A stretch of DNA of 6,523 nt, taken from assembly GCA_046545675.1 (NCBI GenBank), contig JBKGZI010000342.1, forward strand, positions 1 through 6,523, given 5' to 3'. This document shows positions 1 through 4,989 of the stretch, piece after piece. Every line of letters begins with the position of its first letter. The stretch's first letter is position 1. This stretch comes from CAYLTX01 sp046545675. GTDB taxonomy: Bacteria; Myxococcota_A; Bradymonadia; Bradymonadales; Bradymonadaceae. A program made the position numbers and the translations under genes. Below the pieces are notes generated by a model. The model did no database searches. It saw only the letters and a program-made list of their open reading frames with translations, and was not told where the DNA came from.

Positions 1-791
1 TCCCGGCTGTACACGGCCACCTTGGTGCGCACGCCGGGCTCTCGGGCCACGGCGACGATGCGCACGATCTTCTCGTAGACCTCGGGCACTTCGTGCTCGA
101 AGAGGTTGATGAGCACCTGGGGATCGGCGCGCGTCAAAACGACCTGAGGGCTTCGGCTCGAGCGCTGGATCTCCTTGATCATCGCCTGGATTCGGTCTCC
201 GGGGCGATAGCTCTCACGCGAGGTCTGCTCGCGTCTGGGCAGGATGGCGTCCGCGCGTCCGAGGTCGACAATGATATTGCCCTTCTCGAAGCGACGCACG
301 ATCCCGGTGACCATATCACCGACGCGATCTTTGTACTCATTGTAGATGATGTCGCGCTCGGCCTCGCGCACTCGCTGAATGATCACCTGCTTGGCGGTCT
401 GGGCAGCGATGCGCCCGAAGGTCGAGCTATAAGAGTCGAGCTTGAGCAGCTCGCCGAAGCGGTCGTCTTGGGCCTTGGCCTTTTCCTTGTCCTCTTCACG
501 ATAGAAGATCTGGAAGAGTAACTCGTCGCCGGGATTGGCGCTAAAGCCGGCCGCCTCGACTTCGTCGACCGATACCTCGCGGTAGGGGTTCTCGACGTCG
601 TTGTTGACCGTAACAATCTGGAACAACTCGATCTCGCCGCTGTCCTCGTTGAACTGCGCTTCAATCTCGCGCTGCGGCCCATACGTGCGTCGCGCCGCAG
701 TCAAGATGGCTGCTTCGAGGGTCTCAATGAGGGTCTCGCGCTCGAGGCCTTTGTCCCTTCCGACCTGGTCTATGACGGTGTTCAGATCCAT
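1..791 (-). CDS. nusA: Transcription termination/antitermination factor NusA, N-terminal part (cut by left edge)
   Basis: NusA binds RNA polymerase and nascent RNA in the cytoplasm and modulates pausing, intrinsic termination and antitermination. The first 263 residues are visible; the family is usually over 400 residues, so the rest lies beyond the left edge. The polymerase-binding N-terminal domain covers roughly residues 1-155, including FGRIAAQTAKQVI at 125-137 and VREAERDIIYNEY at 141-153. An S1 domain follows at about 158-222 (GDMVTGIVRRFEKGNIIVDLG). The first KH domain starts near 225, with NLFEHEVPEV and AREPGVRTKVAV, both typical of NusA. The ATG lies 13 bases after the rimP stop and has an AGGAG whose first bases overlap that stop, so it is probably co-transcribed and translationally coupled with rimP. 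One oddity is a charged insertion of about 25 residues at roughly 96-122 relative to E. coli NusA. Identification is secure from motifs. Confidence 0.97.
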   Translation of the reverse strand, partial: MDLNTVIDQVGRDKGLERETLIETLEAAILTAARRTYGPQREIEAQFNEDSGEIELFQIVTVNNDVENPYREVSVDEVEAAGFSANPGDELLFQIFYREEDKEKAKAQDDRFGELLKLDSYSSTFGRIAAQTAKQVIIQRVREAERDIIYNEYKDRVGDMVTGIVRRFEKGNIIVDLGRADAILPRREQTSRESYRPGDRIQAMIKEIQRSSRSPQVVLTRADPQVLINLFEHEVPEVYEKIVRIVAVAREPGVRTKVAVYSR

Positions 792-800
792 GGAACGTCT

Positions 801-806
801 ACTCCT
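801..806 (-). promoter_or_regulatory. Shine-Dalgarno of nusA overlapping rimP stop
   Basis: On the minus strand, AGGAGT lies 9 bases before the nusA ATG. Its first two bases are the last two bases of the rimP TAG stop (805-807). A ribosome ending rimP therefore sits on the nusA binding site, which favours coupled translation. Confidence 0.7.
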
Positions 807-1371
807 AAAAATCGAAATCGTGCTTCAACCGGGCTTCTTTGACGTTGCCCCAGTCGATGTCGACGGTTTCTCCATCACGGTCTTCGAGCTGCACGCTCAG
901 CGTGCCATCCTCGTAGTCCATGAGCTGGCCGATGACTTTATTTTTTCCCGCCACTTGCTCGCGGACAATCAATTGAATCTTGTTGCCCACCGCCTGGCGA
1001 AGATGCTTGGGTTTGCTCAGTTTTCGTTCGATGCCCGGGCTGGAGACCTCCAGAACGTAGTTCTCTGGGATATCCTCAGCGGCATCGAGATAGGCTTCGA
1101 TATAACGGCTGACCTTGGCGCACTCGCCCACGCCCACGCCCTCGCCCGGCTCGAGTTCTCCGGCAAGATCGACATAGACGCGAAAGATCCAACGTCCCTT
1201 GATCACAAGTTCGACGTCGAAAAGCTCCAGGTCGTTGGCCTGCGTCGCCTCTTCGGCCCAAGCCTCGACCTTCTCGGCGAGCTTGGGAGATCCGGCACGC
1301 GACTTCTCCTGGGAGGACTTATCGTCGTCCTCTTCAAAAAACTGTCGCTCTTTTTTGCGCCGTCGAGCCAA
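805..1371 (-). CDS. rimP: Ribosome maturation factor RimP (TTG start)
   Basis: RimP is a cytoplasmic factor needed for maturation of the 30S ribosomal subunit, and it is commonly encoded just before nusA, as here. The 188-residue product carries the family signature LEVSSPGIERKL at 107-118. Before it lies the N-terminal alpha/beta domain (about 29-105, with FDVELVIKGRW and FRVYVD), and after it the SH3-like C-terminal domain (about 122-185). The start is TTG at 1369-1371: AGGAG stands 6 bases upstream, an in-frame TAG occurs four codons upstream, and the first internal Met (residue 151) lies beyond the signature. About 27 extra residues at the N terminus (MARRRKKERQ, then an acidic stretch EEDDD) precede the part that aligns with E. 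coli RimP, making it longer than the usual 150-160 residues. This extension is predicted to be disordered. Confidence 0.96.
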   Translation of the reverse strand: MARRRKKERQFFEEDDDKSSQEKSRAGSPKLAEKVEAWAEEATQANDLELFDVELVIKGRWIFRVYVDLAGELEPGEGVGVGECAKVSRYIEAYLDAAEDIPENYVLEVSSPGIERKLSKPKHLRQAVGNKIQLIVREQVAGKNKVIGQLMDYEDGTLSVQLEDRDGETVDIDWGNVKEARLKHDFDF

Positions 1372-1377
1372 CTTAAT

Positions 1378-1382
1378 CTCCT
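1378..1382 (-). promoter_or_regulatory. Strong Shine-Dalgarno fixing the TTG start of rimP
   Basis: AGGAG on the minus strand is separated by 6 bases from the TTG at 1371-1369. With the in-frame stop at 1383-1381, it decides the start codon. ATT at 1377-1375 is the only other near-start codon and would lie too close to the AGGAG. Confidence 0.75.
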
Positions 1383-1408
1383 ATGATTCTAGGATGGTGC
1401 ATGCGTCT

Positions 1409-1440
1409 AAAAACAAAAAAAGCGGGCTATGGGCCCACTT
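1409..1440 (-). terminator. Intrinsic-terminator-like hairpin upstream of rimP
   Basis: Read on the minus strand, AAGTGGGC, a 5-base loop CCATA and GCCCGCTT form an 8-bp stem with one G-U pair. A T tract (seven T, G, five T) follows directly, with the first Ts also closing the stem. This is the classic layout of a Rho-independent terminator. No minus-strand gene lies upstream of it inside the intergenic region, and its end is only about 38 bases before the rimP TTG. It therefore either attenuates rimP-nusA transcription or ends a short RNA transcribed leftward. It does not act on the plus strand, where the T tract would be an A tract before the hairpin. Confidence 0.72.
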
Positions 1441-1518
1441 CGCATGAAACGTGCGAACATGTGACGTCACTACAAGGTGACATCGCCCGTGTCAGCGACC
1501 GCGGATCGAGCCGGTCGC
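1439..1518 (-). promoter_or_regulatory. Run of inverted repeats forming a candidate structured leader RNA for rimP-nusA
   Basis: Minus-strand reading gives three consecutive potential hairpins before the terminator. The first is GCGACCG / CGGTCGC (7 bp, 10-base loop, 1518-1495). The second is GATGTCAC / GTGACGTC (8 bp with one G-U, 6-base loop, 1484-1463). The third is TTCGCA / TGCGAA (6 bp, 7-base loop, 1457-1439), whose last two bases are shared with the terminator stem. A competing pairing, TGACA (1493-1489) with TGTCA (1482-1478), would break the second hairpin. I do not recognise a known riboswitch or ribosomal-protein leader. The pairings are seen in the sequence; the leader role is inferred. 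Confidence 0.4.
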
Positions 1519-1570
1519 AGACACACCACGCATACAGCGCAAGAATCTCGGCTGTGTCGCGTCAAGGGGA

Positions 1571-1599
1571 GGCATACAAAAACTGTCTGGGCGCGTCAA
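1571..1599 (-). promoter_or_regulatory. Candidate leftward promoter for rimP-nusA
   Basis: On the minus strand, TTGACG (1599-1594) and TATGCC (1576-1571) are separated by 17 bases. The -35 matches the sigma-70 consensus at five of six positions, but the -10 matches only half. Transcription from it would include the hairpin run and terminator-like structure before rimP. The nine bases CTTGACGCG recur 34 bases downstream (1566-1558), where the expected -10 is poor. Confidence 0.3.
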
Positions 1600-1604
1600 G
1601 CCGA

Positions 1605-1620
1605 CTGCGCCGCCGCGCAG
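1605..1620. repeat. Short perfect inverted repeat (6+4+6)
   Basis: CTGCGC CGCC GCGCAG is a perfect stem-loop just upstream (minus-strand sense) of the candidate rimP promoter. There is no T tract on either side, so it is unlikely to be a terminator. It could be an operator or a chance GC-rich dyad. Confidence 0.35.
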
Positions 1621-1691
1621 CTAGCGAACCACAGATAGTGTCACCGAGCAAACGAGCGACGCGCAGCGCTCATTCCCGGCTTTCGTGTGCG

Positions 1692-1733
1692 TTGACAACA
1701 CCTTGTGATGCATCCAACTTGGGCGCAGATGAT
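1692..1733 (+). promoter_or_regulatory. Possible rightward promoter for the amidase gene
   Basis: A perfect TTGACA lies at 1692-1697, but no good -10 stands 16-18 bases after it (CAACTT at 17). An alternative pair is TTGTGA (1704-1709) with GATGAT (1728-1733), spacing 18, each matching four of six positions. The region is correctly placed 27-68 bases before the ATG. The true promoter is uncertain. Confidence 0.22.
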
Positions 1734-1759
1734 CTTTCGGACCACCCGGGACCCCCGAT

Positions 1760-2569
1760 ATGAATGTTTCGTTAATTCAACTCTGCTCCACACGCGAGCT
1801 CGACCGAAACCTCGACAAATGTCGCCACCTCGCTCAGGAGGCCGCCGAGGACGGCGCTGACTGGATACTCTTTCCGGAGAATGCTCCGTTTTTGGGAAAA
1901 GACGTCGATAAGCTGGCGGTCGCAGAGGCCGTCGACGGCTCCATCGTCGAGCATTTTCGTGAGATCGCACGAACGACCGACAGTTGGGTGACGTTGGGCA
2001 GCTTCCCGGAAATCTCGCCCGACGAGGGCCGCACCTATAATACCCAGGTCTTATTGCGCCCGGACGGCCAGACAGAGGCGGTCTACCGCAAGATCCACCT
2101 CTTCGACGTCGAGGTCGAGGGTGGGCGCAGCTATCGGGAGTCGCATTCGGTCGCCGGCGGCGACGAGGTCGTGTGCGCGACGATCGACTATCGAGAGAAG
2201 TCGCAGACTGTCGGCCTGAGCGTGTGCTACGATCTGCGCTTCCCCGAGCTCTACCGGGCGCTGAGCACCCGCGGCGCCACCGCACTGACCGTGCCCTCGG
2301 CGTTCACCCTCCAGACCGGCCGGGATCACTGGCATCCGCTGCTACAGGCACGCGCCATCGAAAACCAGGCGTACGTGCTCGCTCCCAACCAATGGGGCCA
2401 CCACTTCGGCAGCCGAAGCTCCTACGGCCACTCGGCGGTCTACGATCCCTGGGGCCGCCGCATCGCGTGCGCGCCCGATAAAGAATGTGTGGTGACCACG
2501 AAGCTTGACTTCGACTACCTCGAAGACGTACGCCAGCGCATGCCGAGTCTGACTCACAGAAAGCTGTGA
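1760..2569 (+). CDS. Nitrilase-superfamily amidase, Nit1-like (probable deaminated glutathione amidase)
   Basis: The protein has 269 residues, normal for the Nit branch of the carbon-nitrogen hydrolase family, with no signal peptide, so it is cytoplasmic. The catalytic set is complete: Glu40 (LFPEN), Lys111 (YRKIHLFDVEV), Glu127 (YRES) and nucleophile Cys156 (VCYDLRFPELYR). Further Nit1-like features are PSAFTLQTGRDHWHPLL at 179-195, QARAIENQAYV at 196-206 and SYGHSAVYDPWG at 221-232. Family knowledge suggests it hydrolyses deaminated glutathione, a side product of transaminases, to 2-oxoglutarate and Cys-Gly. Omega-amidase (Nit2-like) or another small-amide substrate remains possible. The ATG at 1760 gives the usual short N terminus before VSLIQLCS; the ribosome-binding site is weak (GGGA, 8 bases upstream). 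It is probably a single-gene unit, with rimP divergent and about 300 bases before the hem operon. Confidence 0.9.
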   Translation: MNVSLIQLCSTRELDRNLDKCRHLAQEAAEDGADWILFPENAPFLGKDVDKLAVAEAVDGSIVEHFREIARTTDSWVTLGSFPEISPDEGRTYNTQVLLRPDGQTEAVYRKIHLFDVEVEGGRSYRESHSVAGGDEVVCATIDYREKSQTVGLSVCYDLRFPELYRALSTRGATALTVPSAFTLQTGRDHWHPLLQARAIENQAYVLAPNQWGHHFGSRSSYGHSAVYDPWGRRIACAPDKECVVTTKLDFDYLEDVRQRMPSLTHRKL

Positions 2570-2571
2570 GT
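2552..2571 (+). terminator. Perfect hairpin spanning the amidase stop codon (possible terminator)
   Basis: ACTCACAG, loop AAAG, CTGTGAGT is a perfect 8-bp stem with a 4-base loop. It contains the last codons and the TGA stop of the amidase. No T tract follows directly; the nearest TTTT is at 2587-2590. It may be a weak terminator or an mRNA 3'-end stabiliser. The palindrome is certain; the function is inferred. Confidence 0.35.
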
Positions 2572-2821
2572 GGCTTCGCATACAGGTTTTGGAGTGTTTT
2601 GCAGTTTGCACCCAAGCGGTCGATGGCTGCCAAATGGGCTTGAGGTTGCCTTTCCCCAAGTCCCGAGCCACAAGCCCGAACCGGAACCGCCGGACATTCT
2701 GCCTGATTGCACGCCAGGATATCGGGCGTATATGGCGGGCTGCGCCCGGCGTCTCGACAGCCACGGATGATTTCGGCCTCGATGTCTGTTAACTGTCCGG
2801 TCCGGTACAGCGACTCCTCTG

Positions 2822-2835
2822 TGCGTACATACGCA
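2822..2835. promoter_or_regulatory. Operator-like dyad upstream of the hem operon
   Basis: TGCGTA-CA-TACGCA is a perfect inverted repeat with a 2-base centre, ending 43 bases before the ATG of the first hem-operon gene. It occupies the place where a -35 box would lie for the candidate -10 at 2846. That position suits a regulator site. No known family of haem or iron regulator could be matched by eye. Confidence 0.35.
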
Positions 2836-2845
2836 TTCGAGCCGC

Positions 2846-2851
2846 TATATC
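2846..2851 (+). promoter_or_regulatory. Candidate -10 element of the hem operon
   Basis: TATATC matches four of six consensus positions and lies 27 bases before the ATG. No recognisable -35 hexamer stands 16-18 bases upstream; the dyad covers that place. TTTAAT at 2863-2868 is a closer match, but it would give an almost leaderless transcript and also lacks a -35. Confidence 0.2.
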
Positions 2852-2878
2852 TGGTAAGTAGTTTTAATCGGGTAGACG

Positions 2879-3703
2879 ATGACCAGCGTAATGCACATCT
2901 TGGAGTTCGTCCTGCCGGCGCTGTATGCGGTGTGTTTTGCGCTGTATTTCAGACATTTCCTCAATCCGGTCAGCGACGACGAGTTCCTGGGCACCACGGT
3001 CCTCAAGGCCACGTTTGGGGTCCACGTGGGCTATCTGGTGTTGCGGGGCGTGCTGCTCGATCACTTCCCGATCGCCTCGGGCGCCGAGTTTTTGTCTCTC
3101 CTGGCCGCCAGCATCATCGCCATCTATCTGCTGGTCGAATCCCGCCACAAAGCACCCAATACCGGGATTTTCTTCTTGGGGCTGGTCTTTTTATTCCAGC
3201 TCGCCAGCTCGGTTCTCGTCGCCGACATGGCCGACGTGGCCGTCCAGTCGCGACATCCGATCTTTGCGGTCCACGTCCTATTTACCACTTTTGGCTTCAC
3301 CGCGCTCAGCCTCAGCGCGATCTATGCGTTGATGTACGTGTTGTTGTCGCGCCAGCTCAAGTCGCGCGACCTGGGGGTCATCTTTCGCCGACTTCCGGCG
3401 CTGTCGACCCTGGAGGATATGAGCAGGTTGGCGACGGTCGCCGGCGTGATCCTGCTGGGCCTCGGGCTGGCGCTGGGCCATTGGGTCGCGCTCGATAGCG
3501 GCGCGAGCATGAGCTCGCTTGACCCGATCATCATCTGTGCAGACCTGATCTGGCTGGCCTATACGGTGGGGCTGATCGTCGCGCGGGTGCGCGGGTTTAG
3601 CGGGCTGCGCATGGGCTATCTGTCCTTATTTGGCTATCTCGTGCTCATCGGCACCGTATTCGTCATCATTACCGCCTCCGGCGCATTGCACTCATTCCAG
3701 TGA
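2879..3703 (+). CDS. CcsA/HemX-like cytochrome c assembly family membrane protein
   Basis: This 274-residue inner-membrane protein has about eight hydrophobic segments (roughly 6-26, 39-60, 68-86, 96-115, 129-156, 184-204, 213-235 and 246-268). It matches the CcsA/HemX type in size and layout: His132 in the FAVHVLFTTFGF helix, a C-terminal ALHSF (269-273) recalling the family's terminal Gly-Leu-His-Ser motif, and residues 214-228 aligning to the WWD segment. That segment keeps Asp215-Pro216 and Trp225-Leu-Ala-Tyr228 but lacks the other tryptophans. CcsA proteins handle haem for cytochrome c maturation, while HemX, encoded beside hemA in Bacillus, lowers HemA level. Position before hemA with a 4-base overlap (GTGA) favours the HemX-like role. 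The start ATG at 2879 has only a weak ribosome-binding site; ATG at 2891 (Met5) is an alternative. Confidence 0.82.
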   Translation: MTSVMHILEFVLPALYAVCFALYFRHFLNPVSDDEFLGTTVLKATFGVHVGYLVLRGVLLDHFPIASGAEFLSLLAASIIAIYLLVESRHKAPNTGIFFLGLVFLFQLASSVLVADMADVAVQSRHPIFAVHVLFTTFGFTALSLSAIYALMYVLLSRQLKSRDLGVIFRRLPALSTLEDMSRLATVAGVILLGLGLALGHWVALDSGASMSSLDPIIICADLIWLAYTVGLIVARVRGFSGLRMGYLSLFGYLVLIGTVFVIITASGALHSFQ

Positions 3704-4989
3704 AGAGTCGAAGCCTCAAACTCAAGGCGTACTCCTTCAGCCATAAGAATACGGCTCTGGAGGATCGCGACGACCTCGCCTTTTCGAGCGAGGATGTGCA
3801 GCGGTTTGTCAGTGAGGTGCGCGAGCGGCTCGGTAGTGAGGGCGCGGTGATCTCGACGTGCAACCGCACCGAATTCTATTTGTTCGGCCCCGCCGGTAAC
3901 ACCACCTGGGAGGCGGTGCGCGAGATTGTCTCCGACATCAAAGGCCTCGGCGACCATATCCCACAGCCGCATGCCTTCGCCGGCAACGACGCCTCTCGGC
4001 ATATCTTTCGGGTCGCCGCCTCCCTCGAGTCGATCGCGCTGGGTGAAAACCAGATCCTCGCCCAGGTCAAAGACGCCCACGAAATGTTGCTCGAGCAGGC
4101 CGACAAGGCCCCCGCGCTCGACCGCCTCTTCCAATACGCCGTGCGTTGCGGCAAGCAGGTGCGCACCGAAACCGCGCTGTGCGAGGGCACCGTCTCGATC
4201 AGCTCGGTGGCCGTCCAGCTCGCCGAGAAGATCTTCGGCGAATTCGCCAAACGCGAGGTCCTCTTCGTGGGCGCCGGAGAAACCTCCGAGAAGGCCGCCG
4301 CTCACTTCGTCGGCGCCGGCGCCAGGAAGATCACCGTCGTCAACCGCAGTGAGGACAGAGGCCGCGCATTCGCCCGTCAATTCGACGGCACCTATCGGCC
4401 ACTCGACGAGTTGACCGACGCCTGTGAGAACGCTGATATCGTCCTGGTCGCCACCGGCGCTCAGGACTACCTGCTGACCAAAAAAGCCTTCAAAAAGGTC
4501 ATGAAGGCGCGCCACCGCCGCTCGATCTTTCTGATCGACATCAGCAACCCGCGCAATATCGACCCGGCGATCAGCAAAATGTCGGGGGTCTTCCTATATA
4601 ATATGGACGACCTACAGAGCGTGGTCGCCAGCAATATCGACGCGCGCAAACAAGAGATCCCGGCCGCCGAGGACTTCGTCGACCATTTCGTGCACGAGTG
4701 GGACAACTGGTTCCAGTCGCTGAAGGTCACCCCGACCATCGCCACGCTGGCTCAATACTTCGACGCCGTGCGTGAGCAAGAGCTCGACCGCCACGGCGGC
4801 GCGATGAGCGACGCCGAGCGCGCCGCAGTCGAAGAATTCTCCAAGGGGCTGGTCAAAAAGCTCTTGCACCACCCGATTATGTACCTGCGCTCCTCGGTAC
4901 AAAATAACACCCTCGACGCCGAGGACTTGCGGGTGGTGCGCTCTCTTTACAACCTCCAGGATTTCGAAGATGACTCCGACGAAGGTTAA
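3700..4989 (+). CDS. hemA: Glutamyl-tRNA reductase HemA (GTG start)
   Basis: HemA catalyses the NADPH-dependent reduction of glutamyl-tRNA(Glu) to glutamate-1-semialdehyde, the first committed step of the C5 route to tetrapyrroles, in the cytoplasm. The 429 residues match the usual length. The catalytic domain holds SHK at 14-16, ISTCNRTEFY at 51-60 with nucleophile Cys54, RHIFRVAASLESIALGENQIL at 100-120 and the QVRTET segment at 153-158. The NADPH-binding Rossmann domain has VLFVGAGETSEKAA (187-200) and VVNRSEDR (213-220). The C-terminal helical dimerisation part runs from about 315. The GTG start overlaps the preceding TGA stop (GTGA) with no Shine-Dalgarno, so initiation probably depends on coupling to the ccsA/hemX-like gene. 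An N-terminal Lys (KSRSLKLK) is present, as in HemA proteins subject to proteolytic control, but this is only suggestive. Confidence 0.97.
   Translation: MKSRSLKLKAYSFSHKNTALEDRDDLAFSSEDVQRFVSEVRERLGSEGAVISTCNRTEFYLFGPAGNTTWEAVREIVSDIKGLGDHIPQPHAFAGNDASRHIFRVAASLESIALGENQILAQVKDAHEMLLEQADKAPALDRLFQYAVRCGKQVRTETALCEGTVSISSVAVQLAEKIFGEFAKREVLFVGAGETSEKAAAHFVGAGARKITVVNRSEDRGRAFARQFDGTYRPLDELTDACENADIVLVATGAQDYLLTKKAFKKVMKARHRRSIFLIDISNPRNIDPAISKMSGVFLYNMDDLQSVVASNIDARKQEIPAAEDFVDHFVHEWDNWFQSLKVTPTIATLAQYFDAVREQELDRHGGAMSDAERAAVEEFSKGLVKKLLHHPIMYLRSSVQNNTLDAEDLRVVRSLYNLQDFEDDSDEG

Larger units (their letters stand above)
1372..1759. other. Divergent intergenic region between rimP and the amidase gene
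   Basis: These 388 bases separate leftward rimP-nusA from the rightward amidase gene. Apart from the leader-like hairpins, the terminator and the weak promoter candidates listed separately, I find no convincing coding sequence. Open frames here have unlike-protein composition (many Arg, Ser and Cys) and no ribosome-binding site. No tRNA cloverleaf is apparent; the E. coli metY-rimP-nusA arrangement is therefore not reproduced in this interval. Confidence 0.6.
2570..2878. other. Intergenic region before the hem operon, no convincing gene
   Basis: These 309 bases have no open frame with protein-like composition and a ribosome-binding site. Short frames from 2570 and 2589 are rich in Arg, Cys and Trp and look like noise. 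Inverted repeats seen are GGGCTTG / CAAGCCC (2636-2642 and 2671-2677, 28-base loop), CGGGC-TGC-GCCCG (2736-2748) and the dyad at 2822-2835. The region presumably holds the hem promoter and could be a degraded gene or an untranslated leader. Confidence 0.55.

Noticed and set aside
601..1386. Long plus-strand open frame of 261 codons opposite nusA and rimP
   Set aside because: It is antisense to two genes recognised by strong family motifs. GC-rich codon bias keeps the opposite frame open, and no family motif is seen.
1500..1520. Possible tRNA T-arm (CCGGCTCGATCC on the minus strand)
   Set aside because: No matching acceptor stem, anticodon arm or D-arm could be found at the correct distances.
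1383..1763. Plus-strand open frame of 126 codons in the rimP/amidase spacer
   Set aside because: Composition is rich in Arg, Ser and Cys, there is no Shine-Dalgarno, and it crosses the terminator and leader hairpins and the amidase start.
2736..2748. CGGGC-TGC-GCCCG hairpin as a terminator of the amidase gene
   Set aside because: The stem is only 5 bp and no T tract follows on either strand.
3634..4515. Minus-strand open frame of 293 codons opposite hemA
   Set aside because: hemA in the sense frame has all catalytic motifs. The antisense product shows no recognisable domain and is a codon-bias shadow.
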